A DNA stretch of 64,000 nucleotides from DAOUBP01 sp964513075. GTDB lineage: Bacteria > Chloroflexota > Anaerolineae > CG2-30-64-16. The DNA is taken from positions 1 to 64,000 of the forward strand of contig CAZELR010000013.1 in NCBI GenBank assembly GCA_964513075.1. Reading direction: 5' to 3'. Below, one piece after another: positions 43,813 through 51,646 of this stretch. Under the pieces are notes generated by a model. That model searched no databases. It saw only the letters and a list, made by a program, of their open reading frames with translations, and was not told the origin of the DNA. The stretch's first letter is position 1, and every line of letters begins with the position of its first letter. Both the position numbers and the translations under genes were made by a program.

Positions 43813-45180
43813 ATGAATGAATTGGGGTCCCTTAGTGAGCGGGAAATCGAGGTGCTGAAATTGGTGGCGACAGGCGCAACCAATCAGCAGATTGCGCGCG
43901 CGCTGGTGATCAGCCCCAATACGGTCAAGGTGCACCTGCGCAACATCTTTGAGAAGCTCGCTGTGCAGTCGCGCACCGAGGCCACCATGGAAGCCGTCCG
44001 TCGCGGCCTGGTGCCGGTCGGTAGTGCAGCGTTGCTCAGCGAAACAGGCGTGTTGAGCCAGGCCGTGGCCGCATCTCCGCCGGTAGTCGTGAGCCTGCCC
44101 ACTGCGCCGGAACGACCGCCCTTGGCGCGCTGGCAGCGCGTCTATATGCTGGCCGCACTGATCGTCGTCGTGTCAGCCGCGTTGGCGCCCGCCTGGTGGC
44201 GGCAGCACAGCCAGACTGCACCCGCTACTGTCTTTAGCGATGCGGGCCAACCACAGATGGCAGTGGCCGCGCGATCCGAGGTGGCTCGGTGGAGCGCCGG
44301 CGCAGTGTTGCCTGTGGCTTGCAGCCGGCTCGCGCTGGCGGCCGATGCCCGGCGTATCTACGCCATCGGCGGTGAGACGGTGGATGGCGTCACCGGAAAC
44401 GTGAATATCTACGATCCCCAGACGAATGGTTGGTTGTCTGGCGCGCGCAAGCTGACTGCCGTTTCCAACGTGTCCGCGGTCCTGCTTGGCGGCCGCATTT
44501 ACGTGCCGGGCGGCACGACGATTACCGGCGGCGTGACGAACGTGTTGGAGGTCTACGACCCGCAGGCGGATACCTGGACACTCAGTGCCCTCCTTCCCGT
44601 GCCTATCGCAGCCTATGGCCTGGCCGCTCTCGATGGCAAGTTGTATCTTTTTGGCGGGTGGGATGGTGAAAAGTACCGCGCTGAGACGCACATTTATGAC
44701 CCGACTGCCGATCGGTGGAGCCTGGGGACGCCGCTGCCCACGCCGCGTGGATTTTTGGCTGCTGCTGCGTTGGGTCAGAAGCTGTATGTGGTGGGCGGCT
44801 ATGATGGCAAGCAGGAGCTGACTGAAGTACTGGCCTATGATCCCAATGCTCAGGGTGGGTTGGAGAGCGCGTGGCGATTGCGCGCAGCACTGAATCAACC
44901 GCGTGCGGGACACGGGCTGGCGGTAGTAGGAATGCGCCTATATGCCATCGGCGGTGGTTGGCGCACAACGCTGGCCTACAATGAACAGTACGATGCAAAG
45001 TTGGACGCGTGGTCGTACATCGGCACCCCGATGGTGGGGCAGTGGCGCAATTTGGGCCTGGTGGCGTTCCAGCAGCGGCTCTACGCTGTGGGCGGCTGGG
45101 CTGGCGCCTACCTGGACGCTAACGAACAATATCAGGCGTTGATCCGGCAGTTGTTACCGTTGGGCAGTACGGGTGGCTAG
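43813..45180 (+). CDS. LuxR-type HTH, transmembrane helix and Kelch propeller protein
   Basis: 455 residues. Residues 5-66 are a GerE/LuxR DNA-binding domain (LSEREIEVLKLVATGATNQQ, then IARALVISPNTVKVHLRNIFEKL). A linker leads to one transmembrane helix (about 109-128, MLAALIVVVSAALAPAWW). Residues 160-450 form five to six Kelch repeats (IYAIGGE, LYLFGGWDGEKY, LYVVGGYDGKQ, LYAIGGGW, LYAVGGWAG). The order suggests a membrane-bound regulator with its sensor propeller outside and its HTH in the cytoplasm. No phospho-receiver domain. The stop is 2 bp from the convergent integrase-like gene. Confidence 0.82.
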   Translation: MNELGSLSEREIEVLKLVATGATNQQIARALVISPNTVKVHLRNIFEKLAVQSRTEATMEAVRRGLVPVGSAALLSETGVLSQAVAASPPVVVSLPTAPERPPLARWQRVYMLAALIVVVSAALAPAWWRQHSQTAPATVFSDAGQPQMAVAARSEVARWSAGAVLPVACSRLALAADARRIYAIGGETVDGVTGNVNIYDPQTNGWLSGARKLTAVSNVSAVLLGGRIYVPGGTTITGGVTNVLEVYDPQADTWTLSALLPVPIAAYGLAALDGKLYLFGGWDGEKYRAETHIYDPTADRWSLGTPLPTPRGFLAAAALGQKLYVVGGYDGKQELTEVLAYDPNAQGGLESAWRLRAALNQPRAGHGLAVVGMRLYAIGGGWRTTLAYNEQYDAKLDAWSYIGTPMVGQWRNLGLVAFQQRLYAVGGWAGAYLDANEQYQALIRQLLPLGSTGG

Positions 45181-45182
45181 CA

Positions 45183-46151
45183 TCAAAGCGCGGGCCGCGC
45201 GAGTTTTTGGATCTTGGGGAGCGAGTCGCGCCAGGTGATGTACGAGAGCCCCATTTTCTCGCGTAATTGATCGGCCGCCATGCCGTTGCGGTAGTCCCGC
45301 ACCGCGCACGTCCAGCGCAACTGCTCGAATGATGCCCCACCCTTGATGCCGGCCAGGGCCGCCGCATCCTCCAACACATATTCCAGGTTGCGAGCGGTGC
45401 ATTCGAACAGATACTCCTTGGGTTTATACTCGCGGACGTATTGGCGGTAGACCGGCGTAAAGTTGGGGCCTAACGCCAGTTTGCGCTCCTTTAACGTCTT
45501 GCGCGGATCCGCATAGCGCACATAGAGCACCGGCGCCTGGGGACTGGAAAAGTCGATATGTTCCAGCTTGATCTCCACGCACTCGCCTTTTTTGATGCCC
45601 GTCTGCAGCAGCAGCGTTACCAAGAGGTAGGGACGAGCATCCGGCTTTGCTGCCCACAGCAGGTCTCGGGTCACGCGCAGTAGGTCGTTCACCTCTCCAT
45701 CATAGAGCACTGTGGGGAGTGGCGTAGTGGGTTGTTCATGCGGCAGCGGCGCGGCCGGATCGGTTGTCAACACGCCGGCATCGGTCAGCCACCCGAAAAA
45801 CACTTTCAGGGTGGTGAGCCGTCGTGCATAGGACTTGGGGCTGCACGGAACCCCGCGATCGCCTCGCAGCCACGCCATGAATTGCTCCAGGTGGGCCTGG
45901 CTGATGTCACAAATCGCGTGGCTGGCTCCGGTATACTTGCTGAAAAGGCGTAAATCGGCCTGGAACGCCTTAATGGTGTTCTCGGAGAAGCCCTGGCGAG
46001 TCATGTGGCCGTGAAAGGCATGGGTCGCCGCGGCCAACGTGGCGTCCGGCTTCAGGTCGACCGGTGCAGAGGCCATGGGCCGGACTTGCGTGTCTGTCGG
46101 GTCGGGGTCCGGTTTCTGGTTGGCAAAGAGATCGAGTTGTTCGGTGGACAT
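45183..46151 (-). CDS. Tyrosine-recombinase-fold protein lacking catalytic residues
   Basis: 322 residues. A SAM-like core-binding domain (about 38-128) and a catalytic-type domain (145-322) are recognisable. Aligned by eye, box I reads LLQTGIKKGE (Arg replaced by Lys187), box II reads FEQLRW (His replaced by Glu276; Arg279 kept), box III reads MGLS (His replaced by Leu302), and the tyrosine position is Leu311. It should bind DNA but not recombine it. ATG 46151 follows GGGAGG. No att sites or other phage genes are near, so it looks resident rather than mobile. Confidence 0.78.
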   Translation of the reverse strand: MSTEQLDLFANQKPDPDPTDTQVRPMASAPVDLKPDATLAAATHAFHGHMTRQGFSENTIKAFQADLRLFSKYTGASHAICDISQAHLEQFMAWLRGDRGVPCSPKSYARRLTTLKVFFGWLTDAGVLTTDPAAPLPHEQPTTPLPTVLYDGEVNDLLRVTRDLLWAAKPDARPYLLVTLLLQTGIKKGECVEIKLEHIDFSSPQAPVLYVRYADPRKTLKERKLALGPNFTPVYRQYVREYKPKEYLFECTARNLEYVLEDAAALAGIKGGASFEQLRWTCAVRDYRNGMAADQLREKMGLSYITWRDSLPKIQKLARPAL

Positions 46152-46220
46152 GAGGCACCTCCCGCTCGCTGGCGCCGCTGTAAGCGCCGTTTTTTTCTTC
46201 GTATAGCAGCATCAACATCA

Positions 46221-46249
46221 ACGATACCAGCATCCCGGTGCTTTGTCAA
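46221..46249 (-). promoter_or_regulatory. Promoter of the integrase-like gene
   Basis: Minus-strand TTGACA (46244-46249), 17-bp spacer, TATCGT. Predicted start near 46214, about 63 nt before the ATG. Confidence 0.55.
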
Positions 46250-46268
46250 GCAGGATTTTGAGGATCTA

Positions 46269-46703
46269 ATGCGTATCGCAGAACTTCGTAGTCCTCGTGC
46301 AGTTCTCTGGCTCGTGCGCGGGCTTATCGGCCTGGTGCTGGCATGGAACGTTCAGGCCGCGCTTGCGTTCCTGGTCGCGCCCGCCGGCTACGCTGCCGGG
46401 TTCGAGCTGAGCGGCGCCGCGGGCCAGGCCATGGTCCGCGGGATGGGTGTGCTGTTCCTGATGTGGAACGTGCCCTATGCCGTCGCGCTGTGGCATCCGA
46501 TCCGGCGCCGGATTTCGCTCTATGAGGCGCTTGCCATGCAGGCCATCGGCGTGATCGGAGAGAGCGCGATACGCTGGTCGCTGGGCGACGCGCACCCTGT
46601 CGCGGCCGCGAGTGTAATGCGCTTCATCGCCTTCGATGGTACCGGGCTGATGTTGTTAGCGCTGGCAGCCTGGATGGTGCGGCGCACCCTGCGGCGCACC
46701 TAG
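46269..46703 (+). CDS. Small integral membrane protein, unknown function
   Basis: 144 residues with four predicted membrane segments (about 10-35, 45-65, 78-98 and 112-136). No family was recognised. It begins at ATG 46269 with GAGG 5-6 nt upstream; the frame is open further 5' but that part overlaps the divergent integrase-like gene and its promoter. It ends 8 bp from the convergent gene 46712-47320. Confidence 0.55.
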   Translation: MRIAELRSPRAVLWLVRGLIGLVLAWNVQAALAFLVAPAGYAAGFELSGAAGQAMVRGMGVLFLMWNVPYAVALWHPIRRRISLYEALAMQAIGVIGESAIRWSLGDAHPVAAASVMRFIAFDGTGLMLLALAAWMVRRTLRRT

Positions 46704-46711
46704 CCCGAAAC

Positions 46712-47320
46712 TTATCCTCCCGCGCCCAGATGTTGCGAGAGCCGATCCAGTTTGGCCTCGACCCGCGCCAATTGGGCGGCCAATTCGGCGACTTTCTTTT
46801 TTAGTTCGCCGTTGTCTGGCCCTGGCTCCGGCTCTGGTTTGGGTTCTGATTCTGGCTTCGGTTGGGCTGATCGCTCACGGAACACCAGGTGATAGCACAC
46901 GTGCCGTCCCGCGGGCAGCCCCAACCCACCGATCACATCGCTCAATACGTTGCCATCTCGATCGCCGACAAAGATCGCCAGTGGACCTTGCCCGGACGGA
47001 TTATACTTGTTCGTGATCATATGCTGGTAGGGGTAGTTGGGGTTGCCGGGCAGTCCCGTGTTCTCAAAGCGGCGGGGATACTGCCAGTTTTGCCACGGCC
47101 AGCCCATGTAGCAGTGGACCTGCTGCGGTAGGCCGGTCGCATCCAGTACGTGCACACTGGCGACGGTTTGCCCTTGGGCTGCTGTTTCGTCGATCAGCTC
47201 GGCCTTGATTAATTCATATTTGGTTCCGGGCGCAGGCAGATATTCCAATTTGACGCCGATGATCATGTTTTGGGCGTCGACAACGAAGTCGCGACAATTT
47301 TCTGCACGGGGATCAGTCAC
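46712..47320 (-). CDS. Hypothetical protein with C-terminal coiled coil
   Basis: 202 residues from GTG 47320 (AAAGGAG 8-9 nt upstream). Residues 1-145 form a globular domain with FVVDAQNMIIGVKLEYLPAP and VHCYMGWPWQNW; no family was recognised. A Pro/Glu/Lys linker (PKPESEPKPEPEPGP) joins it to a short heptad coiled coil (LKKKVAELAAQLARVEAKLD), suggesting oligomerisation. It lies 13 nt downstream of the patatin gene and is probably co-expressed with it. Confidence 0.55.
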   Translation of the reverse strand: MTDPRAENCRDFVVDAQNMIIGVKLEYLPAPGTKYELIKAELIDETAAQGQTVASVHVLDATGLPQQVHCYMGWPWQNWQYPRRFENTGLPGNPNYPYQHMITNKYNPSGQGPLAIFVGDRDGNVLSDVIGGLGLPAGRHVCYHLVFRERSAQPKPESEPKPEPEPGPDNGELKKKVAELAAQLARVEAKLDRLSQHLGAGG

Positions 47321-47333
47321 GGGAATCTCTCCT

Positions 47334-48581
47334 TTAGCGCTGCAGAATAGTGGACGCTGCCTCATTGGCCAGCGAGCGGGCTGCATCGGATGCCGAGAAG
47401 TCATCGGCGCCGGTCAGCCCACGGGTGCCTTCCAGCACCGTCTGCTTTGCCAGAAAGGCGCGCATGGCTTGCCGTCCTGCCTCCACCAAATCCTCTCGCT
47501 CAGCGTCAGTCATGTCAAATTGAGTAGTGCCGTAGCCGCCGGCCGGTAGCCGCACAACGTGCTTGGCAAATACCGCGATGGCCATGTTATCGTGCGCCAT
47601 GGTGGCCGTGTTCATCAACCGGTGCAGGCGATTGAAGGTGCGCAACTCCCCGATGGCCAAACCGCGCCCGGCGCCGAGCCTTGCTTGCATCGGTACAGGT
47701 ATTGTCTCATCGATCAACAGCCCCAAGACGTTCTTATCGTGCACCGGCCCAACCACCGCCGCCACATCGGCGCGATCGGCCAGGAAGAGCGAGATCGGGA
47801 AGTTGGAGAGCAAACCGCCGTCCACGATCACGTGACCCGTCACATCGCTTGCTGTCAGGCGCTCCTGTTCGGCGTTCCAGGCGAAGTAGGGTCCCCATTC
47901 TTTGCGCCACTCTACCTCTTGCCAGAGCAGCGGCACGCTCATGGACATGCGGGCCGCCCACACGACCGGGCAGTCGGGCGCGGTGCGATGGTTGAGCAGC
48001 AGTGGCCGTGCGTCCGTAGTGTCCGCCGCTACCAACGTTAACTCGGTTTGGGTCGCATTGAAGAATTCCCGAAGCGTGAGCCCGCCGAAATGCCGCGGCT
48101 CGCCGTTTACGCTGCCGCTGTTGAGCATCTGCTCCAGCCAGGTCACAAAGGGATCCGCAGAATACCAGCCCCCGCGTTCAATGAATGAGAAGAGGTGTTG
48201 CCCGATGGCGCTCTCAGCTAGCTGGTCCGCGATCCAGTTATCGAGCTTTTCCTCGGCAAAGTCAGGCACGAAGGGCAAGTTCAGGTCGGCCAGCAGCTTA
48301 CGGATGGCGCTGTGGCGCACTGAGTCCTTATCGAAGCGCGCCGGATTGCCCAGGAAGCTCTCGAAGACCGGCTTGCCTTGGCTGTCCTTCTCGGCCAGCG
48401 CGGCCAGCATCTCATCGGGCGTGTACCCGGCGGCGAGCGTCACCGCAGTGATCGCTCCGGCGGATGTGCCGAGCAAACGGCCGTGCGTCCGAGTCTCGTC
48501 CCGGAACAGCTCTTGCAGCGCGCCGACGAAGACCATGCCTTTGGCTCCGCCGCCTTCAAAAATCATATCGATGCGAGACAT
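47334..48581 (-). CDS. Patatin-like phospholipase
   Basis: 415 residues. FEGGGAKGMVFVGAL is the oxyanion loop, LLGTSAGAITA holds the nucleophile Ser40 (GxSxG), and VIVDGGLLSNFP holds the catalytic Asp of the Ser-Asp dyad. It likely hydrolyses acyl ester bonds in phospholipids. ATG 48581 was chosen for its GGAGG 4 nt upstream. Expression is probably regulated: its promoter overlaps a perfect inverted repeat. Confidence 0.88.
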   Translation of the reverse strand: MSRIDMIFEGGGAKGMVFVGALQELFRDETRTHGRLLGTSAGAITAVTLAAGYTPDEMLAALAEKDSQGKPVFESFLGNPARFDKDSVRHSAIRKLLADLNLPFVPDFAEEKLDNWIADQLAESAIGQHLFSFIERGGWYSADPFVTWLEQMLNSGSVNGEPRHFGGLTLREFFNATQTELTLVAADTTDARPLLLNHRTAPDCPVVWAARMSMSVPLLWQEVEWRKEWGPYFAWNAEQERLTASDVTGHVIVDGGLLSNFPISLFLADRADVAAVVGPVHDKNVLGLLIDETIPVPMQARLGAGRGLAIGELRTFNRLHRLMNTATMAHDNMAIAVFAKHVVRLPAGGYGTTQFDMTDAEREDLVEAGRQAMRAFLAKQTVLEGTRGLTGADDFSASDAARSLANEAASTILQR

Positions 48582-48623
48582 GTTGCCTCCAAGTGCACGC
48601 AATAGGTGAAATTTCCTGGCAGA

Positions 48624-48663
48624 ATATGATCTATATCATATCACCACTTAAGATGCCTGTCAA
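48624..48663 (-). promoter_or_regulatory. Patatin promoter with palindromic operator
   Basis: Minus-strand TTGACA (48658-48663), 17-bp spacer, TATGAT (48635-48640). The palindrome ATATGATCTATATCATAT (48624-48641) covers the -10 box and the predicted start, the position of a repressor site. Confidence 0.7.
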
Positions 48664-48702
48664 TTCGATTATCGCTCAAGCATCGGTCTAACGATGCACA
48701 AA

Positions 48703-48731
48703 TTGACACTCCTTGTGATGACGGGTATAAT
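48703..48731 (+). promoter_or_regulatory. Consensus sigma70 promoter of acnA
   Basis: TTGACA, exactly 17 bp, TATAAT: both hexamers match the consensus. Predicted start near 48738. It is divergent from the patatin promoter. Confidence 0.8.
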
Positions 48732-48775
48732 CATCCAGTAATCTTATCTGTAGTCTGCTGCCAGGAGTGAGCCCT

Positions 48776-51562
48776 ATGTCTGAGATGATTCACGACCCGT
48801 TCAACGCCCGCACTCGTCTTGCTGGCGCGGGCGAACCGACCGTATACTACCGCCTTGCCGCCCTCGAGGAGGCCGGCTTGGGTCGGATCTCCCGCCTGCC
48901 TTTCTCGATCAAGGTGCTCCTGGAGGCGCTGCTGCGCCAGGTGGATGGGTTTGCGGTCACCGAAGAAGATGTCCGCCGCCTCGCGGCATGGGACGCGGCA
49001 AACCCGGCGCCGCTGGAATTGCCGTTTAAGCCGGCGCGCGTGGTTATGCAGGATTTCACCGGCGTGCCCGCTGTGGTCGATCTTGCTGCGATGCGTTCGG
49101 CCATGGCTCGAGCCGGCGGCGACCCGACGCGCGTTAATCCGCTGATCCCGGTGGATCTGGTCATCGACCATTCGGTGCTGGTCGATGACTTTGGGTCCGC
49201 AAACGCGCTGTTTTACAACGCTGAGCGAGAGTTTGAGCGCAACCGCGAGCGTTACGAGTTCCTCAAGTGGGGCCAGAACGCCTTTGCCAACTTCCGCGTC
49301 GTGCCTCCGGCCACCGGCATCGTGCACCAGGTGAACCTGGAGTATTTGGCGAACGTCGTTCAACAGAGGCCAGAAGCCGCTTCACGTACTATGCAGCACG
49401 TAGCACGCAGCACGCAACACTTAGCCTACCCCGACACTGTCGTCGGCACCGACAGCCATACCACCATGATCAACGGCTTGGGCGTCCTGGGCTGGGGCGT
49501 GGGCGGCATCGAGGCTGAGGCAGTGATGCTGGGGCAGCCCATTTACATGCTCACTCCTCAGGTAATCGGCTTTCGGCTGACCGGCGTCCTGCCGGAGGGC
49601 GCTACGGCCACCGATCTGGTGCTCACGGTGACTCAGATGTTGCGGGCGCGGGGTGTAGTGGATAAGTTCGTGGAGTTCTTCGGGCCGGGCGTGGGCAAGC
49701 TGAGCCTGCCCGACCGAGCTACCATTGCCAATATGGCGCCCGAGTATGGCGCAACCATGGGCTTCTTCCCCGTGGACGGCGAGACGCTCAGATACCTGGC
49801 GCTCTCCGGCCGGCCGGCTGAACTGGTGGATTTGGTCGAACGTTACAGCAAGGCCCAGGGCCTCTTCCGCACAGATGAAATGCCCGACCCCATCTTCACC
49901 GACACGCTCGAACTCGACATGTCAACAGTTGTGCCCAGCCTCGCTGGTCCCAAGCGCCCCCAGGACCGCGTCACCCTGGCCGGCGGTGTGAAAGCGAGTT
50001 TTCGCAAGGCATTTCCCGACGCTGACGAACGACGAATGACGGACGACGAACGAGAGTTGACGGACGTCCTTCGTCATGGCTCGGTCGTCATCGCCGCCAT
50101 TACCTCTTGCACCAACACCAGCAATCCCAGTGTCATGGTGGCCGCGGGGCTGCTGGCCAAGAAGGCCGTTGAGCGAGGCTTGGCCGCTAAGCCCTGGGTT
50201 AAGACTAGCCTGGCGCCCGGTTCCAAGGTGGTGACAAGTTACTTGGATGCTGCCGGACTGACTCCCTACCTGGAGCAGGTCGGCTTCTATACGGTCGGTT
50301 ACGGCTGCACCACGTGTATCGGAAACTCCGGCCCGCTGCCGGTAGAGGTCGCCGCGGCGATTCAAGCGGAAGACTTGGTGGTTGCTGCTGTGATTTCGGG
50401 CAACCGCAATTTCGAGGGCCGCGTCCATCCGTTGGTCAAGGCCAATTACCTGGCCAGCCCTCCGCTGGTGGTGGCCTACGCCCTGGCTGGCACAGTCGAC
50501 ATCGACTTGAGCCAGGAGCCGGTCGGTATGGGCCAGGACGGGACGCCGGTTTACCTCGTTGATATCTGGCCCAGCCAGGACGAAATAAAAGCCGCTATCG
50601 CGTCCAGTCTGAACGCTGCAATGTACCGTCAACAGTACGCCGACGTGTTCACCGGCAATCCGATGTGGAATGCAGTAGCTGTGCCGCAGGAGGCCGCTTA
50701 CCGCTTCGACCCGGCCAGCACCTACATCCAGGAGCCGCCCTACTTCGTGGATCTGGCGCCCGAGCCCGCACCGCGCGGAGATATCCTGGGCGCGAAAGTG
50801 TTGGCGGTGCTCGGCGATAGCGTCACCACCGATCATATCTCCCCTGCAGGGTCTATCGCGACCAAGAGCCCGGCCGGGCAATACCTCCTGGAGCGCGGCG
50901 TGCCGGAAATCGACTTCAACCAGTATGGCACCCGCCGCGGCAATCATGAGGTGATGATGCGCGGCACCTTCGCGAATATTCGTATCAAGAACAAGTTGGT
51001 GCCGGGAGTCGAGGGTGGGTATACGACATTTCAGGAGTCAGTTGTCAGGGGTCAGGAGTCAGGTGACGCACACCACGCACCACGCACCACGCAATACGCA
51101 TCAACGATCTTGTCGATTTATGACGCGGCCATGAAGTATGTGGCGGCCGGCGTCCCGACGATCATCCTCGCGGGTAAGGAGTACGGCACCGGTTCGAGCC
51201 GGGATTGGGCGGCCAAGGGACCGTTCCTGCAGGGTGTCAAGGCGGTCATTGCTGAGAGCTTCGAGCGCATCCACCGCAGCAACCTGGTGGGCATGGGCAT
51301 CCTGCCGTTGGTGTTTATGCCGGGTCAGAATGCTGACAGCCTGGGGCTGACCGGGTTCGAGACGTTTGATATCATCGGTGAATCAGCGAATGGTGAGTGG
51401 CAGATGGCGCCCAAACAGGTGTTGACGGTGCGCGCAACTGACGCAGATGGCAATGTCAAGGAATTCCAGGTCCGGTCGCGCGTTGACACGCCGGTAGAGG
51501 TCGTCTATTATCAAAATGGTGGTATCTTGCACACGGTGCTGCGACACATGATGAAGGCGTAA
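48776..51562 (+). CDS. acnA: Aconitate hydratase (AcnA type) with repeat-derived insertions
   Basis: 928 residues from ATG 48776 (AGGAG 8 nt upstream; the GTG at 48767 overlaps that site). PFSIKVLLEALLR, GTDSHTTMINGLGVLGWGVGGIEAEA, the cluster cysteines SCTNTSNPS and GYGCTTCIGNSG, GDSVTTDHISPAGSI and KEYGTGSSRDWAAKG mark the AcnA/IRP family. It converts citrate to isocitrate and may bind RNA when the cluster is lost. At least three stretches (49384-49425, 50024-50065, 51034-51103) are heptamer repeats that add polar loops without shifting the frame. Confidence 0.95.
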   Translation: MSEMIHDPFNARTRLAGAGEPTVYYRLAALEEAGLGRISRLPFSIKVLLEALLRQVDGFAVTEEDVRRLAAWDAANPAPLELPFKPARVVMQDFTGVPAVVDLAAMRSAMARAGGDPTRVNPLIPVDLVIDHSVLVDDFGSANALFYNAEREFERNRERYEFLKWGQNAFANFRVVPPATGIVHQVNLEYLANVVQQRPEAASRTMQHVARSTQHLAYPDTVVGTDSHTTMINGLGVLGWGVGGIEAEAVMLGQPIYMLTPQVIGFRLTGVLPEGATATDLVLTVTQMLRARGVVDKFVEFFGPGVGKLSLPDRATIANMAPEYGATMGFFPVDGETLRYLALSGRPAELVDLVERYSKAQGLFRTDEMPDPIFTDTLELDMSTVVPSLAGPKRPQDRVTLAGGVKASFRKAFPDADERRMTDDERELTDVLRHGSVVIAAITSCTNTSNPSVMVAAGLLAKKAVERGLAAKPWVKTSLAPGSKVVTSYLDAAGLTPYLEQVGFYTVGYGCTTCIGNSGPLPVEVAAAIQAEDLVVAAVISGNRNFEGRVHPLVKANYLASPPLVVAYALAGTVDIDLSQEPVGMGQDGTPVYLVDIWPSQDEIKAAIASSLNAAMYRQQYADVFTGNPMWNAVAVPQEAAYRFDPASTYIQEPPYFVDLAPEPAPRGDILGAKVLAVLGDSVTTDHISPAGSIATKSPAGQYLLERGVPEIDFNQYGTRRGNHEVMMRGTFANIRIKNKLVPGVEGGYTTFQESVVRGQESGDAHHAPRTTQYASTILSIYDAAMKYVAAGVPTIILAGKEYGTGSSRDWAAKGPFLQGVKAVIAESFERIHRSNLVGMGILPLVFMPGQNADSLGLTGFETFDIIGESANGEWQMAPKQVLTVRATDADGNVKEFQVRSRVDTPVEVVYYQNGGILHTVLRHMMKA
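49384..49425. repeat. Heptamer tract in acnA (first)
   Basis: ACGTACT, ATGCAGC, ACGTAGC, ACGCAGC, ACGCAAC, ACTTAGC. It encodes MQHVARSTQHLAY just before the conserved GTDSHT motif. Confidence 0.8.
50024..50065. repeat. Heptamer tract in acnA (second)
   Basis: GACGAAC, GACGAAT, GACGGAC, GACGAAC, GAGAGTT, GACGGAC. It encodes DERRMTDDERELTDV before the SCTNTSNPS cluster motif. Confidence 0.85.
51034..51103. repeat. Heptamer tract in acnA (third), two words joined in phase
   Basis: Ten consecutive 7-mers: GGAGTCA, GTTGTCA, GGGGTCA, GGAGTCA, GGTGACG, then CACACCA, CGCACCA, CGCACCA, CGCAATA, CGCATCA. The first half is the GGNGTCA word and the second the ACGCANN word. It encodes QESVVRGQESGDAHHAPRTT at the GGxT...SIYDAA loop. 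Confidence 0.88.
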
Positions 51563-51613
51563 TGCGTGGTGCGCGAAACGCGATGCGAAACGCAATACGC
51601 AATACGCAATACC
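51561..51613. repeat. Heptamer tract between acnA and icd
   Basis: Degenerate GCGNNNN/ACGCANN 7-mers ending in CAATACG, CAATACG, CAATACC, in the 84-bp spacer and starting at the acnA stop codon. Confidence 0.8.
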
Positions 51614-51646
51614 TGTTATCGCGTAAACTAACTTGAGGTCAAAGTC

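Noticed and set aside
45183..46703. Possible prophage or integrative element around the integrase-like gene
   Set aside because: No tRNA or att repeats, no phage structural or replication genes, and the recombinase lacks its catalytic residues.
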